A DNA stretch of 64,000 bases from Epiperipatus broadwayi (GCA_028023455.1 JAQFVV010012422.1:10393337-10457336), one strand, 5' to 3'. Numbered from the stretch's first letter, positions 13,125-25,737 are shown. Made by a program: numbers and translations. The notes: a model not told the origin generated them from the letters alone.

Positions 13125-15416
13125 TTAACAATATTTTTAAAACTGATAAAGTTTAAACAATTTTAAATTAGAATTTAAAATACATTATCTACTTAATTAA
13201 TTTAAACCAAAATATTTTAACAATAGTATTTATTCCTAAAATAATTATCATTACAATTTTTTAAAAATACTGGTATTTATTTGTCTGTATTCGGTGCAGA
13301 AAATAACATACTTATCTTTTAAAGGATCACTATAATAAAAATACTAAGATTGAATTTCTTTCTATTGTAACTTTTACTTAAATCTAACATAATTATATAG
13401 GTAAATGTGTTTATATTTCTTAAATTTTTTAATTAAAATTACACAACTGTTTTAAAAATATATAATTACAAATAAAAAGTGTGTATTTCTTATCCAACTA
13501 AATTCTCTCTTTAAATCTTATATATTAAATTATTTGTGCAAGTTATATTTCTGAAATGTCAGCATAATTAACCAATTAAAAGGTTTCAATATGTATACAT
13601 ACTGCAGAAAATCATTTGTTAATAGTATATACACATTTTGTAAAATAAAAATTTTCTGATTAAAAAATCTCTTACAAATTTTGGGTGAACTTTATTTCTT
13701 TGAAGCTTAATCTATTGGCTGATTTTCATTTTTTATTGCTCTCTTCTCAACTCAGGGACACATTTTATCTTGTATGACAACAACAGGCAAGTTATAAGAC
13801 AATTTTTATGATTATATATTTATTCTTTTCTAGATTAAAATAAAAATGATATCATAAAGAGAATTAAGCTTCAAAAAAATCAAGACCACCCTAACTATTA
13901 GTATTGAAGAAAGGCTTTGAAAAGATTTGTAAAGGACTTTCTAATCAGAAAGATTAACTGATTTATTTTTCTGCCAATGTTCCGACAGATTTTTTTGTTC
14001 TTACTAGATTTAAACCTTCAACTTTTATTTTGATATTAAACCATTATTATTCATCAGAATATAATAAATTTGACCTCATTTGATAGATATTTTTGTTTAA
14101 AAATTAAATCAATTTTAAAAAGTTACAGTTGATTTTTGGAATTATTTTAAAAATTAGATTTTAATCAAAGCAAAACACTGTCTTATCATCAAATTTTAGG
14201 TGGAACCAAATGAACAAAATCTCCTTTGCTTGATGTTTGTTTTAAAAATCTGAATGAATTATTTTTAATAACTACTACATTTATCAATTTATGCTTTAAA
14301 AGTTTAAATTTTTTTTATATTTTTTACAATATCACTAAATATTATAACAATCTGCTAAGTGATCTCATTTCCAGACACCTATGTTTTTTATGACCATAAT
14401 CACTATAGTAACAATATTCAGAAGAATATATTCTTTTATATTTAAAAATAAACCACTTCTGTAAAACATAAATATGTAATAATATTTATTTTTGGTTTTT
14501 AATAATTATTACACAATTATAATACAAATAAAATAATGAATTTTCCAAAAATCAAGGTTTTGGATCATTATAATAATTTTTCAAAGTAATCTCGCAAAGT
14601 TTGAGAGCATGAAATATATAATGGTTACCCATTATCAGCAAAAATTGAGCTGCTTTGACAAAGAGCATATTCAATTTTCTCATCATATTTTGAAGATTTT
14701 GCATTTAAAATATTAGAAAACAAATATACATTAATTTTAAAACTGTAAAAAAAAAAAGCTTCACAAAATTTTCAACAGAGGGTGAAAACTGCAAATTTTC
14801 CTTTTACAAATCTCAAATGTTGCTCCAATGCCTAAAAATGTGAACTTAGAAGATAGTTATTTTGAACTCTGATGCAAGCATGTTGTATTAAAATTAAGCC
14901 ATGCATGGTTTTAAAAATTTAAAATAAAATTAAAAGTGAAAATATGAGTAATACCGGCATAGTTTCACTGAAAATTTGTTAAAGCTTTAATTTTCATTTT
15001 ATTTTAGGTAATTCAATCATCTTAAATCCTACAATTTAATTAATCAATTTAATAATTTGTAAACTTTTTATAATTATTTTTCTTTCTCTTCTTTGTCTTC
15101 TCAATTATATCAGAAGCCATCTTTTGTAAATATATATCTCAAATGTGACAAAAAAAATTCCAACTAAAAAAAACTGCCCTTATTAAAACCAAAGATAAAC
15201 AAAAGAATGAGTATAAATAAATGCTTTATTTTTTTTTACTGAGTCTTGACAATGTTTATTATTAATCAGCTTGCCAAAATACAATAGCAAATAGCAAAAA
15301 AAAAAGATTGTAGTTTAGTCTTGATCTGTGGGCTACTTTATCATCATTCATTCATAAAAATAATTATTCACATAAATGGGTGCTTTTGAAATAACATACA
15401 ATATTTACTGAACAGA
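13124..15416. other. AT-rich sequence, possible remnants of a hAT element
   Basis: No intact reading frame. A 12-base inverted pair (TTGAAGCTTAAT near 13701 and ATTAAGCTTCAA near 13863) is present. The part next to 15416 may be the rest of the hAT relic at 16.3-17.5 kb, which the element at 15427 interrupts, but no motif proves it. Confidence 0.3.
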
Positions 15417-15535
15417 TTTTTATTTAAATAGGCAAAACTCTCCATACAGTAGTGCCACTCAGATGCAAGCCAGAGTAATCAATGGATGCCAGAAGGCTTG
15501 AGCATAAAATCCATATCTAGTACTTATTCATCCAA

Positions 15536-15585
15536 TGTCCCCAGACTAATTTCTAGCTTGTAGCTTTCATCAGTGAGAAGCCTTG
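15536..15585 (-). ncRNA. Hammerhead ribozyme motif, family 1 left copy
   Basis: Read on the - strand: TTCTCA, then CTGATGA, then stem II AGCT-ACA-AGCT (4 bp), then GAAA, then TTAGTC, then TGGGGA. Stem I pairs the bases before CTGATGA with TGGGGA, with a G-T wobble. Stem III is only A-U plus U-G around a two-base loop, and the cleavage site would follow GUC. All invariant core bases (CUGAUGA, GAAA, UH) are present. Very short stem III hammerheads are known from Penelope-like elements. Activity is not shown. Confidence 0.65.
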
Positions 15586-16134
15586 GATCTAAAAGCACTG
15601 CACCTAGATCTTAGGATCTAATGCAACCCTCCAGCAGCCACCTTTTATCACTACTTAACTGCAAAACTATGAGAATAAAATTGAAAACACAATATTTTTA
15701 ATCCAAGCTCATTAGCTTATATAGTTATATAAGTCGGAACTCAGTTCAGTACCCATACATTTTGGTGACTTTGGTTCTTTAATAACCATATCCACCACTA
15801 TTCTATTAGACAAGATTGATATTAAACCACTAAACATCACATGATCACCATTTCTTATGCTTGCTCTTAATTGTTATTAAAACAGGAAAAACTCTCCATA
15901 CAGTAGTGCCACTCATTGCAATCCAGAGTAATCAATGGATGCTAAAGACACCAAAATGTATGAGTATTGAACTGAGTTCAGATCTATGTGACCCTATAAG
16001 CTAACGAGCTAGAATTAAAAATATTGTTTTCAATTTTATTCTTATAGTTTTGTAGTTAAGTAGAGATAAAAGGTGGCTGCTGGAGATTTGCATTAGATCC
16101 TAAAATCTAGGTGCAGTGCTCTCAGATCTGAGGC

Positions 16135-16176
16135 TCCTCACTGATGAAAGCCACAAGCTAGAAACTAGTCTGGGGA
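16135..16176 (+). ncRNA. Hammerhead ribozyme motif, family 1 right copy
   Basis: Stem I 5' strand TCCTCA (16135-16140), core CTGATGA (16141-16147), stem II AGC with GCT around CACAA, core GAAA (16161-16164), a minimal stem III (AC with GU around UA), cleavage after C16170, stem I 3' strand TGGGGA (16171-16176). Stem I is 6 bp including one wobble. Stem II is weak (3 bp, with an A-A mismatch next to the core), so cleavage may be slow. It faces away from the left copy. Confidence 0.65.
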
Positions 16177-16348
16177 TATTGGATAAGTAAGCACTAGATA
16201 GGGATTTTATGCACAAGCCTTCTAGCATCCACTGATTATTCTGGTTTGCACTGAGTGGCACTACTGTATAGAGAGTTTTGCCTGTTTTAATAACAGTTAT
16301 GAGCAAGCATAAGAAATTGTTATTAAGTGGAGTTTAGTTTTTTATTTA

Positions 16349-17450
16349 CAAATATTGGAATTTCTCTTTGAAAATTGAACCATTTTGGAAATTAATAATT
16401 TCACTTTGAATACAAATAGAGCTCCAATATTTAAAAAATACTTTTGTTCCATAAGGTCTTTAAATTATCTGCAAAATTCTTTTTTAGACTTTTTTGCATA
16501 ATAATGTGTGTTATTAACTGGCTTACTCTGAAGTTTGATATTTAAATAGTTCAAATCTTTATGTTCCATATCAATGAAAAATGTCAGATCTTCTACCTAT
16601 ATTTGATCATTAAGATTTTTCATTTCTAGAAACAATTTTATCTTTTCTAAATCTTATAAAAAAATAACAAAAATCTCTGCAATAAGGTAGATCTTCAAAT
16701 TCACCTTCCAAGTTTTTGAGAACTTGTGCAAAATGGTCATCCCTGATTCCCCAGTTCAGATGAAGTTTACAGTATTGTTACAGCCTTAAATTTTGTCACA
16801 TATTTCCAAGCATGGGACCCACTGTTGAACAATGCAATGAAAATATTGTAGTTTTGGAATGTCCAGATATACTTTTTAAAAATCTTTTTTTAATTTTGCC
16901 TGTTCTTGCTAGAGCACTATTGATTGTCACAGCTATAAACTTATTCAGAGGAACTTGGTATTTTTCCAAAATAGTTCACATGGCATTCAGAAATGTTTTT
17001 TATCTATATTGTCTCCATTGATGGGATTTTTTCTAAGAACTATTTAGTAATATTCATATTTTAGTCACATGTTTAAAGAAATAAAACAATTTGAACTGAA
17101 TTATCAATAATGGAACTTTCATCAAGTGCAAATAAAAAGTGTTATATATTTGTGGTTATTTCCTGCAACTATTACAGCAATTATCTGACATTTTGGCTAT
17201 TCTTTTAGTGACAGCATTTCTGGACAAAATGTATTAAATTCTTGCAAAACTTTTTGGGTAGGTGATTTATCTTTCAGTGCTAATTTGTTGTCTTTTATAA
17301 TTTTTGAAAATATTCAAACATTTTTCATATTTTCAAAATTTTTCTCAGTTTACTCTCAAAGCAGTGTTCTATGTGAATTTTGTGTCTTTTATATTATTTG
17401 ATGGCACTAATTGTTTCATTCCAAATAATAAAATTTAGGGTGGAAAATGG
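16349..17450 (-). pseudogene. hAT-superfamily transposase relic (ZBED-like)
   Basis: Translation of the - strand gives pieces in one main frame with stops: VPLNKFIAVTINSALARTG (like the IAVT-NGA-AM-G segment of ZBED/hAT transposases), FSLHCS (like the conserved SLHC-IHR), HFAQVLKNLEGEFEDLP, SDIFH and RFELFKYQTSE (like the DIF-LNELN-LQG segment). Order and spacing match hAT transposases of the ZBED5/GTF2IRD2 type. The enzyme would cut and paste the element; here at least ten stops or frameshifts kill it. Both terminal repeats are not located, and the hammerhead element at 15427-16338 interrupts its downstream side. Confidence 0.6.
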
Positions 17451-19368
17451 AAAGGAAAAGTAAAGTGGCTAACAGGATTCTCTGTGCATAATTTTTGAGA
17501 GATTCCTGACTCCATGTAAGAAGAAGTCACACTGCATCACATCACAACCCATCAATACCCACGCTTTTATTCTTTATTTTGATGCAAAAGTAATTTGGTT
17601 CCTATTTTCTTGGAATTTTCTCACCTCAGCAGTAATTTTTCTTTTTCTAGATGTCTTAGAAGGTGACATTGATTGAATAAACAAATAATTATCACCCATT
17701 ATCAATCCACTGCAAGATGAAGATCTCTCCACTTTCTCCAATCCATAGTCTTTTTCTACAACACACCAGCAAATTTTCCTATTTCAACTATCCATCTCAC
17801 ATATGGTCTCTAACTTAGGCATTTTACAATATCTTGGATCCTGCTTAAGAATTTAACGTTTCACCTACTGTCAACTGTTCTGGAAATATGTATAGATCAA
17901 TTCTGTTTCAGTCTCTTATTAACTCTTTCAATGATATTGGTGATACCTATTAGTACTCTCACTGATGTAGTATTCACTCTCATCATGTTATTCCTAACAT
18001 TCATTTCTCACAATCCAGAGTCTATAAAATGCTCTTTTAGTAAGAGTCCAAATCTCACACATATAACACATACACTGCATTCAAGAAAACCCATCAGTCA
18101 AGCAACCTAGAAGAGAGACTATGCTGTTTCTTGATCTTAAACTCAGAGATAAAAAAAGTCAATGAACCCACCACACTAGTTGATCCATATTGGTGAGCTA
18201 TCCATGTTAGTATAAAATATGAATAATCTTTTAATAATAACAGCTACAATGACAAGAATATATGGAGTGAATTTGCTCATTTGCTTTAAGGTCTCAAAAA
18301 GGAACCAAAGAGTCTCCTTTCAGTTAATAGCAAACTTCATATTGCAGTGAGATAAATAAATACTTTGTTAATAATTTTTGTAAAAATATATTAAAACAAT
18401 ATGTAATGAATAAAAACACACAAAACTCAAGTCTCATTACAATACTTTCACTAATAAAAAAAAATCAGAAAGGGAATTATCTCATGGCTGAATTATGTTG
18501 TTCTTGATATTGGCCATGTTCCCATGTACTGACACGCATTTCAAAGTTGGTAAATTGATTATAAGAGGCAATTATAACCTTATGCTGCTATTATTCAGAT
18601 AGCTGTGAATTCTGCGCATTGCTTTGGTCACATGAATGGTCATAGCCAATAAAATTTACTTATTTTAATACATGTAACATGGTAAAATATAACAAGGAAA
18701 CCATACATATTTATGATTGATTACATGCCATTCTACTGTCATTGCAAAACATATTTTTACTAAAGCAATCATATTGTAATTATACTTATGAAATAAAATA
18801 ATTCAAGGGACTAAATCAAAATTCTGTTTTGATATAAAAAGCAAGTACTGTACTCTTTTTTTTTTTGTCTTTCCTGAAAGTACCATAGATTGAAAGAAAT
18901 TGCTTTGAAGGTTGCATACAGACGTGTGTGCTTTCATTTCAACTAAAATTTTATTAATAGTGACCCTGAATAAAAAAAAATCTGTCTAAAGCTTAATAAA
19001 TAAAAGATCCCGAAACAAAAGCCTTTTGTAGATTTGACTCATAATCGTGGGATTAGCTTAGTGATAGAAAGAGAGAAGTGTGAATTAAAGATTTAAAACT
19101 CAACTTGTCACTTCTGATATTAGATTATCACCTGACCTTTTAAGCAATAAACCATTCCATTATTATAACATTTAAAAAGAATAAATTTCTGTTTGAAGTA
19201 TATAAATTTCTATAGCTCCGTGAGTATTTTTACAAATGTTGCTTAATTTTAGAACAATTATTTTTATTCATAAAATAATAAAATAATGTTACTATAAAGT
19301 ATAATAATAAATATAATGTTATTTATATAAATATATGCTTATTATTTTAAAATATTATTATTTTTTAG
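17451..19368. other. Intergenic or intronic sequence, no clear gene
   Basis: Around 17700-18200 the - strand gives fragments such as CEIWTLTKRA and EKDYGLEKVERSSSCSG that could be the 3' part of another LINE, but with too many stops to be firm. The upstream exon or exons of the laminin-like gene (signal peptide) should lie in this direction; I could not identify them. Confidence 0.3.
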
Positions 19369-19509
19369 GAAGGATACTGCTCCGTGTGTGACAAAAAATC
19401 CGAAGACAAAAACCATCCCATTACCCATGCCATTGATTGGAATTCTAAAACATATTGGAAATCAAAAAATAATGAAAGATTTGTACAAATTGATATCGAC
19501 TTGGAAAAG
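19369..19509 (+). CDS. Laminin alpha-like chain, N-terminal (LamNT) domain exon
   Basis: Bounded by a T-rich tract with AG at 19367-19368 and a GTGATT donor after 19509. It encodes 47 residues, phase 0 at both ends: EGYCSVCDKKSEDKN, then HPITHAIDWNSKTYWKS, then ERFVQIDIDLEK. The C-x-x-C before HPIT-AIDG, the Trp, and the V-I-LDL strand are hallmarks of the laminin N-terminal domain of alpha chains, where this domain drives polymerisation of laminin in the basement membrane. It is diverged: Trp replaces the usual Gly after AID. The rest of the domain (about 200 residues) must lie in further exons, not found here. It could also be a netrin-like or usherin-like LamNT, but the downstream alpha-type coiled-coil start argues for laminin alpha. 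Confidence 0.85.
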
Positions 19510-19642
19510 GTGATTATTTAAATTTTAAAATTAGTATTTAATTAAGTTCTTTTCAATTTTGATAAAAAGATTGATAAGCCATTGCTATAACATTGTGATT
19601 GAATGAGAAGGTAGTCATCTTTATTATCAATAAAAAAAAAAT

Positions 19643-19712
19643 GTACAACCGTTTTAGCGGTTAACATAGCTGCCTTTCAAGCAGCTGGCCCGGTTTCGCT
19701 TCCCGGTCAACG
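19643..19712 (+). repeat. tRNA-Glu-like sequence, probable SINE head or tRNA pseudogene
   Basis: TTTTAGCGGTTAACAT resembles the D arm and A box of tRNA-Glu. A perfect anticodon stem-loop follows (GCTGC, loop CTTTCAA, GCAGC; anticodon TTC), then GGCCCGGTTTCGCTTCCCGG, a degenerate T arm and B box. The acceptor ends do not pair, so this is not a working tRNA gene. It ends in a (TA)n tract. A related 3' portion occurs on the - strand at 37845-37895, suggesting a tRNA-derived SINE family. Confidence 0.6.
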
Positions 19713-20104
19713 CTTTGACATATATATATATATATATATATGATTCAGGAGTTGAGGGTCTCCAACGCAACCATTTTACCCTCATCTTCATTAAAAAATC
19801 CAATATTTTATCATCATATTTTTGAAAACAGCAAAGAAATTTATAAAAAATAAATCAATATCAAATATAATTCTATATTTATTACTATCTGGACTCCTCA
19901 AACAAAATACGCTCCGGATCTCATCTCTTCATAGAATCCAAGCAAAAGCATAATAAAAAGATTATTAGAGTAGATTAATTCCGTAATATAATTAGATATA
20001 AATTTGATAATAATTATTTAATTTGTAATACAATATTAAACATAGAGTAAATTCCAAGTCCTATGCAATATTTTATCTGAAGGCTTACAAAAATCATTAT
20101 GTAG
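19713..20104. other. Intron, (TA)n and AT-rich sequence
   Basis: A (TA)n tract at 19720-19741, then unremarkable AT-rich intronic sequence. Confidence 0.5.
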
Positions 20105-20945
20105 ACTATGAGTGCGCTTCAATCTACTCTACCCTCCAACTCTTCAGCCATCCATGCCATTGAAAATCTGATGATGGAACAATTAAACTCCAGGTATATG
20201 AAGTATGCCAGTATTTCAAATATATATATATATATAAGGGACTTGAATTCAGACTTTTATGCATCCTACATCTATTCAATCCATCGTATACAACTGATAC
20301 ACATGACCACATTCAAAAAAGATGAATAATCTCAGTATTATATTTTGTGCTGAACCAGCACTCATCTGTTGGTCCAGATCATCATCTCCCACACATATAT
20401 ACAATCAGTACTCAGTTTATATTAAGATATAAAATCTTCAAAGTTTAATGGACAAGCTTCAACCTTTTCCATCCTCCACCTCTTCAGCCATCCATTTTAT
20501 TGAAAATCTGATGATGGAATGCTAAAAGCTCTTGTTGATGCCAATATTATTGTCACACCCATGTTGATGCATAGGACCTTAATATATCCATTTAATTATA
20601 CAGAAGAGGGATGGGTAGAATACAGGATGAATATGTAATATTTAAATATATGTATATTATTTATACAAGACTTCCATCCCCAGATTTTCAATGAAATGGA
20701 TGGCTGAAGAGTTGGAGAGTGAAGAAAATTGGAGCTTGCTGTCTTATGATAGTATATATGTATGAATGATAATGATCTGGACCAACTGATTTTTGGTTTA
20801 GCATGAAATACATATATTGAAATTATTTATCTTTTCATGTGTATGTGGTTATGTAAATCAGTTATTTATGATGTATTGAATAGATGTAGGGAGCTTGAAA
20901 GTCTGAGTTTAAGTCTGTTATAATTTTTAAGTCTTGTGTAGACAA
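20105..20945. mobile_element. Hammerhead repeat family 2, inverted pair plus fragment
   Basis: A fragment (20105-20178), a - strand unit (about 20231-20560) and a + strand unit (about 20620-20945) of the same family. Landmarks in + sense are ATTTTCAATGAAATGGATGG, CTGAAGAGTTGGAG, TTAATATAAACTGAG, GATCTGGACCAACTGATG, TTTTCATGTGTATGTGG and AAAGTCTGAGTT. The left end abuts (AT)n. The hammerhead core is mutated in both (CAGATGA at about 20370, - strand; CTGATTTTT at about 20785, + strand, though that copy keeps GAAA). No protein coding. Confidence 0.75.
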
Positions 20946-21084
20946 TATACATATTTTTAAATATTAAATATATGTAATGTATTATTTTTATATTTTTCAG
21001 TATAAATCAATAACATATCACCTGATGGCATCATGTGACTTTAGTTTACATATTGTTTTGTAGCAGCATATTATATACCATCTC

Positions 21085-22110
21085 TATGCCATTTAATATA
21101 AGCTTTTGTAAGTAATAATAGGTGCAAGATGATAGTGTTTATTATAATACCTATTCTGTGCAGATCTATTCGATATCCCAGATTAGTTTTAAACTTATGG
21201 CTTTCATCAGTGAGAATCCATTAGATCTTGGACCAATGCACTTGAACCTCTAATGTATCCTCATTCCAGTATATATCTTTTACCTATCTGTTATACTATT
21301 AAGCTATTAGCCCAAACTAAAAAAAACATATTTGTAAATTTAGACTAACTTCCCTGTATAGTCACATAAATCTGAAACCAATTAAGTTCCGTATATTGTG
21401 GTGCTTGACTATGCAAACACATTGGCTAATATTGAAAACTGTTCCTTTGTATGGGGTAATGGTTTGATAGTATAACTGACAGAAAAATGATGTGTTGGAA
21501 AAAGAGTGCATTAGATCCTAAGATTCCAGGTACACTGCCAAGATCTGATGCTTCTCACTGATGAATGCCATAAGCACAAAACTAGTCTGGGGATATTGGA
21601 AAAATTAAACCACATGGTAGAGATTTAACAAGCACTATTATTTGTCATTTATCATTTCTTACTAAAGTTTACAGTAAATGGCATAGAGAGGGTGTGTGAA
21701 AATTATAGCACAGCAACTAAAAACATGGGATAAAGTCAGATGATATTTTATTGTTTTATACTAATTCTTGGCCACAGGATAAAGATTCCCATAGTTGTTG
21801 AGACTTATAGACACCATAATATATACAAATTGAACTGGTTTCAGATCTATATGACTACGCAAGAAAGTTGGTTTAGATTTGGAAGCATTCTTATGTATTT
21901 TAGTTTGGCTGATAGCTTGATAGTATAACAGAACTATAAAGATGTCTATAAGAATGATGCATCCATTAGCTCCTAAAAGGCCATGTGCACTGGTCCAAGA
22001 TCTGAGGATCCTCAATGATGACAGCCATAAGCTTAAAACTAGTCTGGGGATATTGGATAGGAAAGCACAGAATAGAGATAAGCATTATCATTTGATATCT
22101 ATTGTTATTG
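21085..22110. mobile_element. Hammerhead repeat family 1, three diverged units
   Basis: One - strand unit (21085-21410) and two + strand units (about 21420-21660 and 21795-22110). Shared landmarks are TTTCAGATCTATATGACTA, CATTAGATCCTAAGA, the hammerhead core region and TAGTCTGGGGATATTGG. Cores: CTGATGA with AAAACTAATC (about 21174-21220, - strand); CTGATGA at 21558-21564 with AAAACTAGTC; AATGATGA at about 22014 with AAAACTAGTC. All three have A in place of the first G of GAAA, so cleavage is doubtful; these look like older copies. Confidence 0.7.
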
Positions 22111-22183
22111 ATTAAAATTTTCACTAAGAGGTATAGAGATCATGAAAAAACATTTTTCTGTATGTGGTACCAACACCAATGAA

Positions 22184-22445
<262 letters not shown>

Positions 22446-22465
22446 TAAGGAGAAGATACTTAAAC

Positions 22466-22985
22466 TTCCACACATGTGCCATACTATAATGTTCAATTAG
22501 CAATGTTAAATATGAATAAACTATCGATCCAAGTCACAAGATACTTTGAAGAAATAAGAACAGTCATCTTTGCACCTAAATGTAATTATGTAAGCAAATA
22601 CTTAAGAACTTACATTTCTTTTTATATCCTATTAACACTTAAAATATTGAAATTTATTATGTGTCAGTATTAGAAATTATACTTAAATGTAAACACTCAA
22701 AGTATATTTTCTAGCACAGTCTGTGGCAAACCTCCACACATGTGCCATCCTATAATATTCACTTAGTGATATTAAATACTAATAAATTCTTGATACAAAT
22801 CACAATGCAAAGCACTTTGAAAAGATTTGCCTATATAATTTGCCTATATAATTGCACTTAGGTATAAAGATAAGATGGCTATCCTTATCTTTTCAAAGAC
22901 TTTATCTTGTGACTTGGATCGAGAGTTTGTTTGTATTTAACATCACTAATTGAATATTATAATGTAGCACATATGCAGAGGTTTG
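22466..22985. repeat. Unclassified repeat, two direct and one inverted copy
   Basis: Copies at about 22466-22590 (+), 22729-22835 (+) and 22850-22985 (-). Shared parts are CCACACATGTGCCAT, TATAATGTTCA-TTAG, GATCCAAGTCACAAGATA and CTTTGAA. The first and third pair as an inverted repeat of about 120 bases. No family recognised. Confidence 0.65.
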
Positions 22986-23389
22986 ATTAGTTTCTTCTTA
23001 AAATTATTTCTTGACACTGTACTAGTAAAAATTTCTTCATGAAAATGATGATTATTATGTTTCAAAGCAAACTTTATTGAGTATCAATGGATTACATCAA
23101 ATAAGGTTACACTAGGATTGCACATACATATATGAAAAATTCTTTTTAATATTGGTTTAGTTCTTGAATCTGAAAATTATCCCTTGTTCAATCAAGTAAA
23201 AAACATTCATTGTTATGATGATTGGCCATCAATGAGATTGCATTTTTAATTTATTTTTTAAGAGTAATAATTCCAGTCCTTATTATAATGCTGACTGCAT
23301 TTTCAAGTGAGACCATGTTGATGTGAAAATGTTCAGTAGTGCAAGCATACTATCTCCATCCTTGAGTTTTTTCAGTTTGTTGTATTAGG

Positions 23390-24750
23390 TGTTGGAATGT
23401 TTTCTTAAATTGTTTCCAAATGTGAATGTGCAATGGGTGCAACAGTATGCATATAAGCTAAAGTTAGCTGCAAATATTGTTGGTATTGCTGGTTTTTTAT
23501 ATGTATCATATGTTACCTATTGTAGTATTATTTTGTCTATAGTTGTTCTGCATCACGGGTTAGACAATCATGTAGGAAGTAGGTTTGTGTTTCTTCTTCT
23601 TTGTGACATAGCATACCTAGTGGATCAATATTTGTGTAAAATCTTTTGTACCGAATAAAATCTGTTGTTGGTAAGGCATTCAGGCTATGTTTGATAATAA
23701 AATCAAAAATTTTTGGTTTCAAACACAATCTTTTGAATTTTCTTAACAGATGGCCATTATTTATTCCCAGTACTGTGTGTTAGTTATTTGCTTCTTTGTC
23801 TGGAAACAGTAGATTTTGTATTTGTAATTATGGTATTTATGTGTTTAGTTTTTTAAATGCTATATTATTTCTTATGGGTCCACATATCTCAAACAGTAGA
23901 TATGTAGTTATATGTGGGGGGGGGGTGATCAGTAGGTGTAATTTCTATTATTATCTGTATCTCTGAAAAACATCTAAGTGTTGGCTATAAGCAGCTTTAC
24001 TGTTTTTTTGTGAATCACTGATATTCCATGTAGTCAAAGACCATTCCATTTTTAGGGTAGTTTAGTTGTTCTTTTTTAAGATGGCTACTATTTTTTTTTC
24101 ATAATAGCTTGTTGCATAATGAATTAATTGCTGTAGTGAATGATTTTGTGAAATTTATTAGTGGCAAATAATTTTGTCATAATAAGTTGATTGTATAATG
24201 AGACTTTTGAGTAGATTGAGAGATAGGACTTGGAAAGTGATTCAATGATTCTTTCTGCTTCTTTCTCATTGCAAGTGGAAAGGGAACCCCAGAAACATAC
24301 TAGGTTTTCCTTGATATATCTGTGTGTTTAATTTACCAGTGAATAGTGTCCATGCAGCTGATTTATTGGTATTGATTTTTAGCTTTAACTTTTCTATATA
24401 ATCTTTTATGATTTCCTGAAGTATAGGTAATTGTTTCTTTGATTGTAGAAATACTGTGACATCATCCATTTAAGCTATATATGGTATGTATATGTTGGTG
24501 TGTGGAATTTGAATTCTTTTGATTTTTTTTAAATTTGCTCTAGAAAGGGATTTAAATATACTGTAAATAAAAGTGTACTCAGTGGAGATCCTTGTGGGAT
24601 TGATTGGCTGGGGTAGAAAGATGATGAAGATCTTCCATTGAGTGTGATATGATTTTCTCTGTTTAGAAGCAGATTGGTGATTGTATATAAGATTGTGCAC
24701 AGTATTTCTGTTTTTTTAATTTGAATCATCATCATTATTATTATTATCAT
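23390..24750 (-). mobile_element. L1/Tx1-type LINE relic (RT and C-terminal region)
   Basis: In - strand frames: IPQGSPLSTLLFTVYLNPFL (RT motif B with the usual PLS-LLF), then YMDDVTVFLQSKKQLPIL (motif C, with MDD instead of ADD), KLKLKINTNKSAAW and FLGFPF, then after many stops KIFDFIIKHSLNALPTTDF and CHKEEETQTYFLHDC, a Cys/His region like the C-terminus of L1/Tx1-type ORF2. Frameshifts (for example near 24530) and stops make it dead. The order RT to Cys/His region is correct, so it is one decayed element. Confidence 0.75.
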
Positions 24751-24914
24751 TAATATTATAGTTTTTATTATGCTACTGAAAGAAACGTTATAGTGTGGGA
24801 GAAATATAAGTTTATTAAATAAATTATTGTTACATGTTTGTAAAGATTTTCACAGAGCATAAAATATAACATAACTCATTTTACTCTTCAGGATCATCCA
24901 TGCAGATATTTAAT

Positions 24915-25388
24915 CTATTTCCATGACAATGATGAGAGATATCATTAGCAATCCCATTGTTATCAAAACCATCAATTTACTATCAACAGTCCTAAGGTTA
25001 AAATATTTTGCTCTAGTACACAAAATAGCTTTTTTATCATGAGTTTAATTAGAAATCAAAGATGTTATAGAGGTCTTTCTTTTACGTCTATTCCAAGTTA
25101 TAAAGATTTTTAAAAACCAAACAGCTATTTTAATAAGTTATAAAAAGTTAGAATACTCACATCTTGTTTTGACATCCAGTAAATAATTATTTTTTTCCAC
25201 AGAATTGTATATGTGAGATTTAATATTTCCATAAACTTGTTATAATTTAAATAAAATATTGGCTATTTCCATGTAAATATTAAAAATATCTTTAGCAAAG
25301 TTATTGCTTTCCAAACCATCAATTACTATTGACAGTGTTAAGATTAAAATATTTTGGATTTAGTATACAGTAACTTTTTATCTAATTA
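24915..25388. repeat. Diverged direct repeat, about 349-base period
   Basis: The segments 24915-25053 and 25264-25388 both run TATTTCCATG, then AAACCATCAATT-ACTAT, then TTAAAATATTTTG and end near a T-rich tract. It is an old tandem duplication inside the intron; no family or coding content recognised. Confidence 0.6.
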
Positions 25389-25682
25389 AACTCCAAGACA
25401 AAATTGCTACTATTGGATACTAGATTTAAGTATTTTAGTCTAGTTGATGGTTTCCTGTGACAACTCTTGTAAAGATATTTTTTGTTATTTACATGCAAAT
25501 AGCCCCTCATAGTACTTTGTTTACACACACAAATAAAATATTTAAATACAAGTATATTGTCTATACTGAGCATAATGTAATTAGAAAGGATTTGAACTCA
25601 GACTTTCAAGCTCCCTACATCTATACACTACATCTTATACTAACTGATACACATGATCACATACATGTGAAAAAGATAAATA

Positions 25683-25737
25683 ATCTCCAATATATGTATT
25701 TTGTGCTGAACCAGCACTCATCAGTTGGTCCAGATCA
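25683..25737 (-). ncRNA. Hammerhead-like motif, family 2, stem II perfect
   Basis: On the - strand: TCCAA, CTGATGA, stem II GTGCTG with CAGCAC around GTT (6 bp), then AAAATACATATA and TTGGA. Stem I is 5 bp (TCCAA with TTGGA), with a second GATC-GATC pairing outside. The base that should be G in GAAA is A, which would block catalysis; otherwise the fold is complete. Confidence 0.6.

Larger units (their letters stand above)
15427..16338. mobile_element. Hammerhead repeat family 1, inverted-repeat copy
   Basis: A 912-base element with two copies of one unit in opposite orientation, - strand on the left (about 15428-15770) and + strand on the right (about 15945-16286). Unit landmarks in + sense are TATGAGTATTGAACTGAGTTC, AAAAGGTGGCTGCTGGAG, GATCTAGGTGCAGTGCT, a hammerhead core, CTGAGTGGCACTACTGTA and GAGAGTTTTGCCTGTTTTA. 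The block is flanked by TTTTTATTTA at 15417-15426 and 16339-16348, a possible 10 bp target duplication. No protein is encoded. The inverted layout fits the pLTR arrangement of Penelope-like elements or a retrozyme-like passenger; it sits inside a hAT relic. Confidence 0.75.

Noticed and set aside
23389-23658. 89-residue + strand frame at 23389-23658
   Set aside because: It is the complement of the - strand LINE relic, whose Cys/His region explains the sequence.
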